DNA from: Ruegeria sp. HKCCD4315
Lineage (GTDB): Bacteria > Pseudomonadota > Alphaproteobacteria > Rhodobacterales > Rhodobacteraceae
Reading direction: 5' to 3'
Assembly: GCF_013112245.1 (NCBI RefSeq)
Contig: NZ_WVRN01000001.1
Span: forward strand, 1,554,501-1,618,500
Length of the DNA: 64,000 nt
The first letter of the stretch is position 1. Each line of letters starts with the position of its first letter. A program made the position numbers and the translations under genes. This document shows, piece after piece, positions 29,305 to 38,773 of this stretch. A model generated the notes under the pieces. The model ran no database searches. It had not been told where the DNA came from and worked only from the letters and a program-made list of their open reading frames with translations.

Positions 29305-30773
29305 TCGTACTGCTCCCGATACTTACGCACGATGTAGAGGGCAAAAACGTTGAGCCCCAGCGTGAGGATGAAAAGGGTCATGCCAAGGGCAAAGGCGACA
29401 AGCGCCTCGGGCGAGGCGAAGTCCGCGTCACCAGTCAACTGGCTGACGATTTTGGCGGTGACGGTTGTCATCGCTTCAAAAGGATTGAGGCTTAGCCGGG
29501 CGGCGGCCCCTGCCCCCAAAACCACAATCATGGTTTCACCGATCGCCCGCGATGCCGCCAGCAGGATCGCACCCACGATACCGGGCAATGCGGCTGGCAG
29601 AACAACTTGGCGAATGGTCTCGGATTGGGTCGCACCCAAACCGTAGGACCCGTCGCGCATCGCCTGAGGTACCGCGTTGATGATGTCGTCAGACAGAGAC
29701 GAAACAAATGGGATCAGCATGATGCCCATGACAATACCAGCGGTCATTACGGCTGTACCTGCCTTCATCCAGCCCAAACCGTTATCGCCGAACACGTCCA
29801 GCAAAAGCGGGCCGACAGTCAGCAGGGCAAACAGACCGTAAACGATGGTCGGGATTCCGGCCAGAACCTCAAGCAGCGGCTTAGCGACAGAGCGTACGCG
29901 GGATGAGGCGTATTCGCTGAGGTAAATCGCGGCAAACAGTCCGATGGGCACAGCCACCAGCAGAGCCACCAACGAGATATAGAACGTGCCCCACAGCAGA
30001 GGGATGATCCCCAGATCCGATGCGCCGCCGCGGCCCGAGAAGCTGGGCGCCCAGGTTGTACCAAAGAAGAAGTCAGACGCGGGATAGAGCTTGAAAAACT
30101 CCCACGTGTTGAAGACCAGCGACAGAACAATTCCGATGGTCGTCAGAATTGCGATAGAAGCCGCAGCCAGAAGCAGAAAGCGGACCCCCTGCTCGACCAC
30201 GTTGCGGGCACGGTAGTCGGAATGTGTCTGAAACCAGCTGATTGCGGCTCCAATCAGAGCCACCAGAATGACCGCACCCGTCATGATCGCGTAACCGGTG
30301 GAATTCATGGCGCGGTAGCTTTGTGCAGCCCGCAGAACCGGTTGAGTGATCTCGGACGTCACCACCTGCCCGGCATCTTTCAGGCGCTGCGTCACGTCGG
30401 TTACGTCCGCGCGCGCGTTGCGGGCCTGATCTTCCGACAGCACGCCGGCGGCCACAGCGTTGTTCAGCCCGTCCGCCGTGCGGCGTACTTCAGCCATAAC
30501 CAGGCTCAGTGACGAGCCTTCTTTGACGGAAGTCTCCGGGATCATTTCGGAAACCTGAGACGACACGTATAGCGGCTGGGCCAGCAGCCAAATGATCAGC
30601 AGACCAAAGGCGGGTACAATCGCTTTAAGGGCTACATTTGCGCCGTAGTAAGTTGGCAGCGAGTGCAGGTTCCTGCTGTCTCCGCCTGCGCTTTGCAAGG
30701 CGCGTGCGCGTCCTGACACATAACCGACTGCGGCGATCGCAAGCACGATCAGAAAGAGCCATAGTATCGGCAT
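29301..30773 (-). CDS. pstC: Phosphate ABC transporter permease PstC
   Basis: A 490-residue permease, again a long form. An N-terminal membrane segment and a soluble insert (about residues 80-160) precede the transport domain, with GLFAAIYLSEYAS and the EAA-like loop GSYGLGATQSETIRQVVLP. Pairs with PstA. It lies 93 bases after pstS, a gap with no obvious terminator. Confidence 0.95.
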   Translation of the reverse strand: MPILWLFLIVLAIAAVGYVSGRARALQSAGGDSRNLHSLPTYYGANVALKAIVPAFGLLIIWLLAQPLYVSSQVSEMIPETSVKEGSSLSLVMAEVRRTADGLNNAVAAGVLSEDQARNARADVTDVTQRLKDAGQVVTSEITQPVLRAAQSYRAMNSTGYAIMTGAVILVALIGAAISWFQTHSDYRARNVVEQGVRFLLLAAASIAILTTIGIVLSLVFNTWEFFKLYPASDFFFGTTWAPSFSGRGGASDLGIIPLLWGTFYISLVALLVAVPIGLFAAIYLSEYASSRVRSVAKPLLEVLAGIPTIVYGLFALLTVGPLLLDVFGDNGLGWMKAGTAVMTAGIVMGIMLIPFVSSLSDDIINAVPQAMRDGSYGLGATQSETIRQVVLPAALPGIVGAILLAASRAIGETMIVVLGAGAAARLSLNPFEAMTTVTAKIVSQLTGDADFASPEALVAFALGMTLFILTLGLNVFALYIVRKYREQYE

Positions 30774-30866
30774 GACACCCCCGTAAGGTCTTGGCTGGGA
30801 ATTTCGGAAAACACAGTTGGGGGCGGCATAAGCTGCCGCCCCCGGTCATTCAAGCCAAAGGCGGGA

Positions 30867-31907
30867 TTAGCTGCCCGAACCCATGGTAACTTCGTTTGCG
30901 ATGGCGTCCTGGGTCTTGGCCAGCTCAGGATCTGCAACCAGGCCATAGTTGGCCAGAGGGCCGGAACCGCCTGCGATTTCGTCAGCAGTAAAGAACTGTG
31001 CGTATTCTTTCAGGCCAGGGATCACGCCGATATGCGCTTTCTTGACGTAGAAGAACAGCGGACGCGACACAGGGTATTCACCCGACGCGATGGTCTCGGT
31101 CGACGGTGCGATACCGCCCATGGTGGCCACTTTCAGCTTGTCGGTGTTGTTCTCATAGAACGCCAGACCAAACACGCCGATGCCGTTGGGGTTGGTGTCG
31201 ATGCGCGCCAGAGTTTCTGTGTAGTCACCGTCGATGTCGACCGACTTACCGTCGGTGCGGACGTCCAGGCATGCGTCTTCGGCGTCATCTTCGCTCATGC
31301 CGCCTGCAACCATGGCTTCCATGGCGCCAGTGGCTTCGCAGCCTTCCAGCAGAACCTTGTCTTCGAACACTTCACGGGTGCCGTGCTTGGTGCCCGGGAT
31401 GAACATTGCGATTTCAACGTCCGGCAGATCGGCATTGAATTCGGCCCAGCTGTTGAAGCTGTTGTCGACCAGCGCGCCGTCTTTCATGACTTTCGAACCG
31501 ATGGCGTTGTAGATGTCGGCAGGCTCAAATGCAGTGAAGGCAGGGCCCGACTGCTGGCTTGCAAAGACGATACCGTCATAGCCGATGCGGACTTCCATGA
31601 TGTCGGTCACGCCGTTTTCGGCACAGGCTTTGATTTCTTTTTCGCGGATTTTACGCGATGCGTTTGCAACGTCGATGGTGTTTTCGCCAACACCCTCACA
31701 GAAACGCTTCAGACCGGCCGAAGAGCCGCCGGATTCTACAACCGGGGTCGGGAAGTCGGTGTTTTCACCGAACAGTTCAGCAACAATCGAAGCATAAGGC
31801 AGAACGGTCGACGAACCGGCAACCTGTACGTTGTCACGGGCAGCAGCAGTGGTTGCCGAGACGGCAGCAATCGCCAGCGCAGAAGCCGACAGTTTGACAA
31901 AGGACAT
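30867..31907 (-). CDS. pstS: Periplasmic phosphate-binding protein PstS
   Basis: A 346-residue binding protein. Signal peptide of about 23 residues (SASALAIAAVSATTAAA). Phosphate-site motifs: VAGSSTVLPY and SGGSSAGLKRFCEG early, then NASRKIREKE. Captures phosphate for PstCAB. First gene after a tandem Pho box about 70 bases upstream of its start, so it is likely induced by phosphate starvation. Confidence 0.96.
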   Translation of the reverse strand: MSFVKLSASALAIAAVSATTAAARDNVQVAGSSTVLPYASIVAELFGENTDFPTPVVESGGSSAGLKRFCEGVGENTIDVANASRKIREKEIKACAENGVTDIMEVRIGYDGIVFASQQSGPAFTAFEPADIYNAIGSKVMKDGALVDNSFNSWAEFNADLPDVEIAMFIPGTKHGTREVFEDKVLLEGCEATGAMEAMVAGGMSEDDAEDACLDVRTDGKSVDIDGDYTETLARIDTNPNGIGVFGLAFYENNTDKLKVATMGGIAPSTETIASGEYPVSRPLFFYVKKAHIGVIPGLKEYAQFFTADEIAGGSGPLANYGLVADPELAKTQDAIANEVTMGSGS

Positions 31908-31977
31908 TTCAGTCTCCCTGAAAAGGTATGTTTGATCACCCCCATGATGATCCTGCGCGAACCCCTAGGCCGCGTGC

Positions 31978-32017
31978 GTAAGCCTTTTGTGACAAGTGTG
32001 TAACGGTTTTATGACAA
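31978..32017 (-). promoter_or_regulatory. Tandem Pho box upstream of pstS
   Basis: On the minus strand four units repeat every 11 bases: TTGTCAT-AAAA, CCGTTAC-ACAC, TTGTCAC-AAAA, GGCTTAC. This is the 7+4 pattern bound by PhoB, with the first and third units closest to the C-T-G-T-C-A-T consensus. It sits 71-110 bases before the pstS start and after the phoR stop. Confidence 0.85.
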
Positions 32018-32100
32018 CCTGCGTTTTGTAACGCTTTACTTGTCGTAAAGTGACCCGGCTTTGCAAACGTAAGCTGCGCGAGGTTCAGCCCGACGAGGGG

Positions 32101-33147
32101 CTAACGTGGTAAAATCACCGTAAAAACAGAGCCTTTACCCAGCTCGCTTTCAACACGCAGCCGGCCCCGGTGCCGGTTGACGATATGTTTGACGATGGCA
32201 AGCCCAAGTCCGGTTCCGCCCAATTGTCGGGATCTGTGGCTGTCTGCGCGATAGAATCGCTCGGTCAATCGTGGAAGGTGAATCGGATCAATACCGGGGC
32301 CCCGGTCGATGACTTGTACGCGCACTGACGGGCCCCGCATCGCTGTGTCCCGGTCCATAGACAAAACGCGAACCAAAACATTTCCGCCGCTGCCGCCATA
32401 TTTTATGCCGTTCTCGATCAGGTTGGTGAAAACCTGACGCAGCTGGTCACTGTCGCCGGTCACTGAGACCGGACCGTCCTGAGCCTCAAGCGTCAGGTCT
32501 ACGCCTGCATCCTCGGCAAGCGGACGAACCGAATTCAGAATGGATTGTAGCAACCCGGTAAGTTCTAGTTGCTCACTGGGTCGCACGCGTTCTTCGCTTT
32601 CGACGCGGTTGAGCGACAACAAATCACCGACCAAACGGTTCATCCGGTTGGCTTCATCTGTCATGATCTGGAGAAACCTGTCGCGTGCGCCGGGATCATC
32701 ACGCGCCGGTCCGCGCAGGGTTTCGATAAAGCCCATCAACGCAGTCAGTGGAGTACGCAGCTCGTGACTGACATTGGCCACGAAATCCCGACGCATTTGA
32801 CTGGCATGTTCCAGATGAGTGATGTCCTGAAACGTGGCCAGGATGGCACCGCCGGACACAGCACCAATCCCGTTCATATAGCGGCACTCAACTTCGAATG
32901 TCGTGTCCTGCGCGCCGTCATTGGACAGGTGACGCGTCTTTTTCGTGCTCTTGGACTGAAGGCTTTGTTCGATGGCTTCCAATACCTGAGGTTGCCGCAG
33001 GATCGTGGCGAAATGCCGACCGACTATATTCAGGCCAAGCAGGGTCGTTGCATCGGTATTGGCGGCTATTATCCGTTCTGTCTGATCCACCATCAGCGCA
33101 GGCATCGGAATAGCTCGGACAAATTCGTCTAACAGGTCGGTGGACAT
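32101..33147 (-). CDS. phoR: Phosphate sensor kinase PhoR-like, without membrane segment
   Basis: A 348-residue histidine kinase. An N-terminal PAS domain (about 1-115), HisKA with phosphorylation His 128 in FVANVSHELRTPL, and HATPase with N-box VFTNLIENGIKYG, G1 DRGPGIDP and G2 GGTGLGLAIVKHI. Unlike E. coli PhoR there is no N-terminal transmembrane region, so it seems cytoplasmic. Placement directly before pstS and phoB identifies it as the phosphate kinase. Confidence 0.9.
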   Translation of the reverse strand: MSTDLLDEFVRAIPMPALMVDQTERIIAANTDATTLLGLNIVGRHFATILRQPQVLEAIEQSLQSKSTKKTRHLSNDGAQDTTFEVECRYMNGIGAVSGGAILATFQDITHLEHASQMRRDFVANVSHELRTPLTALMGFIETLRGPARDDPGARDRFLQIMTDEANRMNRLVGDLLSLNRVESEERVRPSEQLELTGLLQSILNSVRPLAEDAGVDLTLEAQDGPVSVTGDSDQLRQVFTNLIENGIKYGGSGGNVLVRVLSMDRDTAMRGPSVRVQVIDRGPGIDPIHLPRLTERFYRADSHRSRQLGGTGLGLAIVKHIVNRHRGRLRVESELGKGSVFTVILPR

Positions 33148-33175
33148 AACTTACATCTCAATTGGCCCGGACGCC

Positions 33176-33700
33176 TTACGAGACGGGTTTTAAAGTTTTG
33201 CGAAACTTGCGCATGTTTTCCTGATAATGCAGCGCGCTGAGCGTGATGCGTTGCGCCGCCGCCTCGTCCAATTGACGCACGACTTTGCCCGGCGCACCCA
33301 TGACCAGCGAATTATCTGGAATTTCCTTGCCCTCGGTGATCAGGGCCCCTGCCCCAATCAGGCAATTCCGCCCGATCTTGGCACCGTTCAGAACAATTGC
33401 GCCCATGCCGATCAAAGAGTTGTCGCCAATGGTGCACCCATGCAGCATCACCTTGTGCCCGATCGTGCAATTTGCACCGATGGTCAAAGGAAAGCCCGCA
33501 TCGATATGCATGACGCAGTTTTCCTGAACATTGCTGCCTGCGCCGACACGGATTTCCTCGTGATCGGCGCGGATCGTGCAGCCAAACCAAACCGAGGCAC
33601 CCTGCTCTAACACCACTTTGCCGATCAGGTTGGCATCAGGTGCGACCCATGTGTCTTCGTGAATCTCGGGCGTATGATCCCCCAGCGCGTAAATGGTCAT
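33176..33700 (-). CDS. Gamma-carbonic anhydrase-like hexapeptide protein
   Basis: A 174-residue left-handed beta-helix protein. Hexapeptide repeats such as [25 protein letters not shown] run through the middle. Three His residues (in CVMHID and GHKVMLHG) sit where gamma-carbonic anhydrases bind zinc. Close to the YrdA/PaaY group. Its ATG overlaps the gmk stop and phoR follows within 28 bases, so it is part of the same leftward block. Confidence 0.9.
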   Translation of the reverse strand: MTIYALGDHTPEIHEDTWVAPDANLIGKVVLEQGASVWFGCTIRADHEEIRVGAGSNVQENCVMHIDAGFPLTIGANCTIGHKVMLHGCTIGDNSLIGMGAIVLNGAKIGRNCLIGAGALITEGKEIPDNSLVMGAPGKVVRQLDEAAAQRITLSALHYQENMRKFRKTLKPVS

Positions 33701-34359
33701 GACAGGCCCTCGAACTCATTTTGCAGTTTACGCACATGCTGTTGCAGCTTTGGTTGCTGGATGCGGCGCATTCGCTCGGCGCTGACAATGGTCTTAAGCT
33801 TTTCTTCGGTTGCCTCAAGATCGTCATTGATCAGGACATAGTCGTAATAGCCCCAGTGGCTGATCTCATCCCAGCTTTTGAGCATCCGCTTGCCAATCAC
33901 ATCATCGCTGTCCTGACCACGTGTCTCAAGACGGCGGCGCAGTTCGGGGATCGACGGTGGCAGAATAAAGATCGACAGGGCATGTTTGCCGAGGTCAGAG
34001 TTTCTGATCTGCACCTCACCTTGCCAGTCCACGTCAAACAGAACGTCCTTGCCGGTGTTGATCGAATTGCGCACGGGTTCTGCCGGTGAACCGTAGAAGT
34101 TTCCGAAAACATGGGCGTGCTCCAGCATCTGCCCTTCGGCAACCTGCTGCTTGAACTCGTCCTCTGACAGAAAGAAATACTCGCGCCCATGTTCTTCACC
34201 GGGGCGCGGTGCGCGGGTCGTGGCCGAGATCGAAAATTCCAGATCCGTATCCCAGGCCATCAACCGTTTGGCCAATGTGGATTTGCCCGCCCCGGACGGA
34301 GAAGACAGGATGATTAAAAGGCCGCGGCGATCCGCCATGTCAGTTGTTCCCATACTCAT
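33697..34359 (-). CDS. gmk: Guanylate kinase
   Basis: A 220-residue enzyme converting GMP to GDP. P-loop [18 protein letters not shown]-binding [17 protein letters not shown], and ENG-like FGNFYGSP. The start at 34359 overlaps the yicC stop (ATGA); in-frame ATGs at 34353 and 34338 are alternatives. The yicC-gmk pairing is common. Confidence 0.95.
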   Translation of the reverse strand: MSMGTTDMADRRGLLIILSSPSGAGKSTLAKRLMAWDTDLEFSISATTRAPRPGEEHGREYFFLSEDEFKQQVAEGQMLEHAHVFGNFYGSPAEPVRNSINTGKDVLFDVDWQGEVQIRNSDLGKHALSIFILPPSIPELRRRLETRGQDSDDVIGKRMLKSWDEISHWGYYDYVLINDDLEATEEKLKTIVSAERMRRIQQPKLQQHVRKLQNEFEGLS

Positions 34360-35246
34360 TCTACGTTCTGCACTTGCTCGCGCATTTGATCTATTACCGC
34401 CTTAAGCTCAAGTCCAACCGCCGTCAGGTCCGAGCTTTGGGCCTTTGAACACAGCGTGTTGGCCTCACGGTTGAACTCCTGCATCAGAAAATCCAGTTTG
34501 CGGCCCACGGCACCGTTCTGCCCCAACAGATCGCGCGCGGCTGTAACATGTGCCGCCAACCTGTCGATCTCTTCCGTGATATCGGCTTTGACGGCGATCA
34601 TAGCGAGTTCTTGTGCTACGCGCTCGGGATCCGCACCCTGAGAATTGTCCAGAACCCGTGCCAGGTTTTCCCGTAGGGCTTCTGCCATCTTGTCCTTGCG
34701 CTTTTCCGCCAGCTCAGCTGCCTTCGCGGTCAAAGTGGCGACCTGATCCAGTTGCGTGTTCAGGACAGTAGTCAATGCGTCGCCTTCAGCCCGGCGCATG
34801 TCGAGGAAGGCGCTTACGAGCGTGTCAAATTCCGCAGCAAGATGCGCAACCAATGGGCCTGGATCATCTGAGTCCGAACCTGCATCCAGCATCCCCTTTA
34901 AGGCCAACAGGTCTGATGCCCGCGTTGGTGCCAAAGAAATTCCGCGCGACGACGCCATCTGCTCTGTCTGCTCAAGCGCGGTTAGGGCCGCAGTCATGGC
35001 GGTTTCATTCAGGACTAGGTCCGGGGCCGAGTCTTCGCGGCTCAGACGCATCGACAGAGTAACATTTCCGCGGCTGAGGGATTTGGACAGTTTTGCCCTC
35101 AATGCGGCTTCTAAACCTGTCAACCAATCCGGCACGCGCAGGCGCATATCAAGGCCCTTGCCGTTAACGCTGCGCAGTTCCCACGTCCAGCTATGTGGCC
35201 CGTGCTGCCCCTTTCCCGAGGCAAACCCGGTCATGGATCTGATCAT
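34356..35246 (-). CDS. YicC-family endoribonuclease-like protein
   Basis: A 296-residue protein. [14 protein letters not shown] at the N-terminus and the C-terminal [21 protein letters not shown] are the family signatures; YicC proteins are reported as endoribonucleases in E. coli. The ATG at 35246 is chosen over an upstream in-frame ATG (35291) because family proteins start with M-I-R-S-M-T, and AAAGG lies before it. Translationally coupled to gmk. Confidence 0.92.
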   Translation of the reverse strand: MIRSMTGFASGKGQHGPHSWTWELRSVNGKGLDMRLRVPDWLTGLEAALRAKLSKSLSRGNVTLSMRLSREDSAPDLVLNETAMTAALTALEQTEQMASSRGISLAPTRASDLLALKGMLDAGSDSDDPGPLVAHLAAEFDTLVSAFLDMRRAEGDALTTVLNTQLDQVATLTAKAAELAEKRKDKMAEALRENLARVLDNSQGADPERVAQELAMIAVKADITEEIDRLAAHVTAARDLLGQNGAVGRKLDFLMQEFNREANTLCSKAQSSDLTAVGLELKAVIDQMREQVQNVE

Positions 35247-35351
35247 TCCTGCCCTTTCTTGCGGTTCTGCAACCTCAAACATCTGCTGCACCTAATGCTA
35301 TAGGCCGGTGCAGAGCAAGTATTTGCTGACGTGGCAATTGTTTGGTGCGGG

Positions 35352-35366
35352 TTAACCATTCGTTAA
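35352..35366. promoter_or_regulatory. Full CtrA-type site TTAA-N7-TTAA
   Basis: TTAACCATTCGTTAA matches the CtrA consensus exactly (T-T-A-A, seven bases, T-T-A-A, including the C-C-A-T half-site extension). It lies about 125 bases before the PAS-protein start and about 105 bases before yicC, so either gene could be the target. The family of the regulator is known to be present through ChpT in this window; binding is inferred. Confidence 0.6.
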
Positions 35367-35490
35367 AGAATTGCTCCAAAATTGAATTAACCCGAGTCAA
35401 ACTGCCCAAAGCAATGGGTTGCAGGCCGCGGATGCTCCCGATGTGTTGCATTTTAGGAAAATGGCGTCCTTTTGGCGCAAGGGTAAGAAG

Positions 35491-36165
35491 ATGAAAACCT
35501 TTTTCGGGATTGGTTCCGGGTCAGAATTTGGAAAGATCGTCGCAATGGATCGCTTTGACAATGGGCGCAGCCTTTCGCCGATCCGCCAGGCCGAGGCGTA
35601 TTGGACCGCGTTGCTGGGCGGTGACAGCGTTCCCATGCGCTCTCAGATCGATCCGCGCGGTTTGGAAAAAATCCTGGAATACACGTTTATACTAGAGCGC
35701 ATCGCGCCCGGTCTTGCCCGGTTTCGTCTGGCCGGTAGCCATTTGAACGCGCTTGCGGGGATGGAAGTGCGGGGCATGCCCTTGACCGCGTTCTTCCAGC
35801 CCGACGATCGCGCGGGGGTCAAGGATGCGCTTGAGCAGGTGTTTGCTGCGCCCGCTGCAGCAGAGTTGGGGCTGATCTCGGGCGGAATAATGGGTCGCGC
35901 ACGGATGCAGGCTCGAATGATTTTGCTGCCGTTGAAAAGTGATCTTGGCGATGTCAGCCGCGTTTTGGGTGTGATGGTCGCTGACGGAACTATTGGTAAA
36001 ACACCTCGACGGTTCTCAATCTCGGACACGCGGGTCAAGCCCGTTGCTGATTTTCAGACCCCAAGCCCTGTCGCACCACAACCTGTTCAAGGGTTCGCGG
36101 AAGACGAAGGCGAATTCAAACGCCCTGCCAATCACTTGCGATTGGTGGTGTCACGCGACGACTGA
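35491..36165 (+). CDS. PAS-domain protein (PAS_5 type)
   Basis: A 224-residue protein with one PAS-like domain. The segment RQAEAYWTALLGGDSVPMRSQ ... DPRGLEKILEYTFILER ... ARFRLAGSHLNALAGMEVRG is the pattern of alphaproteobacterial PAS_5 proteins. The C-terminal part (after about residue 170) is polar and probably disordered. No enzymatic domain follows, so it is a stand-alone sensor or adaptor. The start at 35491 is the best of several in-frame ATGs (others at 35461 and 35545). A CtrA-type site lies upstream. Confidence 0.8.
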   Translation: MKTFFGIGSGSEFGKIVAMDRFDNGRSLSPIRQAEAYWTALLGGDSVPMRSQIDPRGLEKILEYTFILERIAPGLARFRLAGSHLNALAGMEVRGMPLTAFFQPDDRAGVKDALEQVFAAPAAAELGLISGGIMGRARMQARMILLPLKSDLGDVSRVLGVMVADGTIGKTPRRFSISDTRVKPVADFQTPSPVAPQPVQGFAEDEGEFKRPANHLRLVVSRDD

Positions 36166-36181
36166 CGTTTCACAAAACGAA

Positions 36182-36208
36182 AAACAGCGGACCAATGGCC
36201 CGCTGTTT
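36182..36208. terminator. Hairpin between PAS gene and DAHP synthase gene
   Basis: AAACAGCGG (36182-36190) pairs with CCGCTGTTT (36200-36208). It sits between two convergent genes, and short T or A runs on both sides allow it to act in both directions. Confidence 0.8.
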
Positions 36209-36226
36209 CAATTGATTTACGACCGT

Positions 36227-37597
36227 TTAGCTGGCGGCGCGTTTGCTGCCGTTACGGCGTAGGTTTGTCAGTTCTTCGGCCACTAGGAAGGCCAGTTCCA
36301 GCGACTGGGACGCGTTCAGACGCGGATCGCAGGCGGTGTGGTAGCGATCCGACAGATCTTCTTCGGTCACCGCGCGCACGCCGCCGGTGCATTCGGTTAC
36401 ATCCAGACCAGTCATCTCGAAATGCACGCCACCGGGGATGGTGCCTTCGGCCTGATGTACGCCAAAGAAGTCACGCACCTCGCGCAGGACAGAATCGAAC
36501 GGACGGGTCTTGTAACCCGTGGCCGACTTGATCGTGTTGCCGTGCATCGGGTCGCAGACCCAGGTAACCTTGGCCCCTTCTTCCTTCACGGCTTTGACCA
36601 GACGCGGCAGGTGCTCACCTGCTTTACCCGCACCAAAGCGCGCGATCAGGGTCAGGCGACCTTCTTCGTTTTCGGGGTTCAGTTTGGACATCAGAACCTT
36701 GAGATCTTCGGCAGTCGTCGTCGGGCCGCATTTCAGGCCGATTGGGTTCAGAACGCCACGGCAGAATTCCACATGAGCACCGTCCGGCTGACGCGTGCGG
36801 TCGCCGATCCAGATCATGTGGCCAGACCCTGCCAGCCAGTTGCCCGAGGTCGAATCCAGACGCGTCAGCGCCTCTTCATACTCCAGCAGCAGCCCTTCGT
36901 GGCTGGTGTAGAATTCGACGGTCGAGAACTCGTGTGTGGTGTCCGCCGTGATCCCGGCCGCTTCCATGAAGTCGATGGTGTCCTGAATGCGATCGGCAAT
37001 CTCGGAATACTTCTGCACGTCCTGTTCATCGGTGAACCCAAGGGTCCAAGAATGAACCATGCTCATATCTGCGAAACCACCGGTCGAAAATGCCCGCAGC
37101 AGGTTCAGAGTGGCAGCAGCCTGTGTATAGGCTTGCAGCATTTTCTGAGGATTCGGGATGCGCGCTTCGGGCGTGAAGGCCAGTTCGTTGATGATGTCAC
37201 CACGATAGCTGGGCAGTTCCACACCATCCAACACCTCGGTTGGTGCACTGCGCGGCTTGGCAAACTGCCCCGCCATACGGCCAACTTTGACCACCGGCAC
37301 TTTTGCGCCATAGGTCAGAACCATTGCCATCTGCAGCATCACCTTAAAGGTGTCACGGATCGCATCCGCGCTGAATTGTTCAAAGCTTTCAGCACAATCC
37401 CCGCCTTGCAGCAGGAAGGCCTCGCCGCGACCGGCGGCACCCAGGTGTTGTTTGAGACGCCGCGCCTCACCGGCAAAGACCAGCGGGGGATACTGTGAAA
37501 GCTGAGCCTCGACTTTGGCCAGAGCGGCCGCGTCGGTATAGTCTGGCATCTGAACCCGGGGCTTGTTGCGCCAGTTCGTTTTTTGCCATTCGGTCAT
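36227..37597 (-). CDS. 3-deoxy-7-phosphoheptulonate synthase, class II
   Basis: A 456-residue enzyme that joins phosphoenolpyruvate and erythrose 4-phosphate, the first step of aromatic amino-acid synthesis. Plant-type signatures: [55 protein letters not shown], and [11 protein letters not shown]. The start at 37597 ([13 protein letters not shown]) is chosen as family start; an upstream in-frame ATG adds 21 unlikely residues. Related pathway gene aroQ lies 18 kb away. Confidence 0.96.
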   Translation of the reverse strand: MTEWQKTNWRNKPRVQMPDYTDAAALAKVEAQLSQYPPLVFAGEARRLKQHLGAAGRGEAFLLQGGDCAESFEQFSADAIRDTFKVMLQMAMVLTYGAKVPVVKVGRMAGQFAKPRSAPTEVLDGVELPSYRGDIINELAFTPEARIPNPQKMLQAYTQAAATLNLLRAFSTGGFADMSMVHSWTLGFTDEQDVQKYSEIADRIQDTIDFMEAAGITADTTHEFSTVEFYTSHEGLLLEYEEALTRLDSTSGNWLAGSGHMIWIGDRTRQPDGAHVEFCRGVLNPIGLKCGPTTTAEDLKVLMSKLNPENEEGRLTLIARFGAGKAGEHLPRLVKAVKEEGAKVTWVCDPMHGNTIKSATGYKTRPFDSVLREVRDFFGVHQAEGTIPGGVHFEMTGLDVTECTGGVRAVTEEDLSDRYHTACDPRLNASQSLELAFLVAEELTNLRRNGSKRAAS

Positions 37598-37766
37598 AGC
37601 TTTGATCTCCGCTGAAGTGTTCAGGTGGCCTCTATACAAAAAGCTTTGAAGAGTGACCATATCCCATTTGCGCCTCTTGACGGCGCAAACAAGCTTTGAT
37701 CATGGTGAGTTCTAAATCTGTCGCTGGATACGGCCGTATTCAGCGCCGAAGTAAGGACAACCCGCC

Positions 37767-38771
37767 ATGCAAGTGCAACGCCAGGCAGTCACAGTGGAAG
37801 ACGCTGAGGCCATCCCGCGCCATTATGTTTTTGTTCTTCTGGACAAGTTCTCGTTGCTGTCTTTTGCCTCGGCCCTTGATAGTTTGCGGATCGCAAACCG
37901 TATGGCGAACCAGGAATTGTATACTTGGACGCTGTCGGGCGAAGGCGGTGAAACCGTTACATGCTCAGCGGGAACCGAGTTCAAGCTGGATACGGATCTG
38001 GAAGAACTGCAACGCGATGATGTGGTTCTGATTTGCGGTGGCGTGGACGTTCAGACAGCGACCACCAAACGCGTTCTGAACTGGCTTCGGCGCGAAGCGC
38101 GCCGAGGGCTGCGAATCGGTGGGCTGTGCACCGCAGCCTACACGTTGGCCAAAGCCGGTTTGCTCGACAACAAGAAGGCAACGATTCATTGGGAAAACTC
38201 GGACAGCTTTGTCGAAGAGTTTGACGAGGTCGAGCTGACGAAATCGGTGTTCCAGATTGACGGTAGCCGCATGACAACGGCGGGCGGAACATCTTCGATC
38301 GATTTGATGCTGAAACTGATTGCGGATGATTTTGGGGAAGATTTGGCAAATGCGGTGGCGGACCAGATGATCTATTCGTCGATCCGGACGGATCAGGACA
38401 CGCAGCGCCTTTCGACACCGACCCGGATTGGTGTGCGCCATCCCAAACTCAGCCAGGTTATCCTGATGATGGAAAAGAATATCGAAGAACCGATTTCACC
38501 TTCGATTCTGGCCAAGGATGTAGGAATGTCGACCAGACAGCTGGAGCGTCTTTTCCGCCGTTACCTTAGCCGTTCGCCAAAGCGCTATTATATGGAGCTT
38601 CGACTGCACAAAGCACGGAACCTTTTGATGCAGACGGACATGAGTGTGATCAACGTAGCGCTTGCCTGCGGGTTTGCCTCGCCCAGCCATTTCTCAAAGT
38701 GCTACCGCGCGCATTACAACACCACGCCCTACCGTGAGCGTGGGGCGCAAAGCGGTCGGTTGTCAGTTTAA
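37767..38771 (+). CDS. GlxA-family AraC-type regulator
   Basis: A 334-residue regulator. The N-terminal DJ-1/PfpI-like domain (about residues 18-190) has VLICGGVDV and GLCTAAYTLAKAGLL in the nucleophile-elbow region, probably non-catalytic. The C-terminal AraC helix-turn-helix pair is seen in VGMSTRQLERLFRRYLSRSPKRYY and VALACGFASPSHFSKCYR. Resembles regulators of glycine betaine or carnitine use such as GbdR; the actual ligand is unknown. No catabolic genes adjoin it. Confidence 0.9.
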   Translation: MQVQRQAVTVEDAEAIPRHYVFVLLDKFSLLSFASALDSLRIANRMANQELYTWTLSGEGGETVTCSAGTEFKLDTDLEELQRDDVVLICGGVDVQTATTKRVLNWLRREARRGLRIGGLCTAAYTLAKAGLLDNKKATIHWENSDSFVEEFDEVELTKSVFQIDGSRMTTAGGTSSIDLMLKLIADDFGEDLANAVADQMIYSSIRTDQDTQRLSTPTRIGVRHPKLSQVILMMEKNIEEPISPSILAKDVGMSTRQLERLFRRYLSRSPKRYYMELRLHKARNLLMQTDMSVINVALACGFASPSHFSKCYRAHYNTTPYRERGAQSGRLSV

Positions 38772-38773
38772 CC

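Noticed and set aside
36338..37498. A 386-residue plus-strand frame opposite the DAHP synthase gene
   Set aside because: It is entirely antisense to a clear class II DAHP synthase and lacks any motif.
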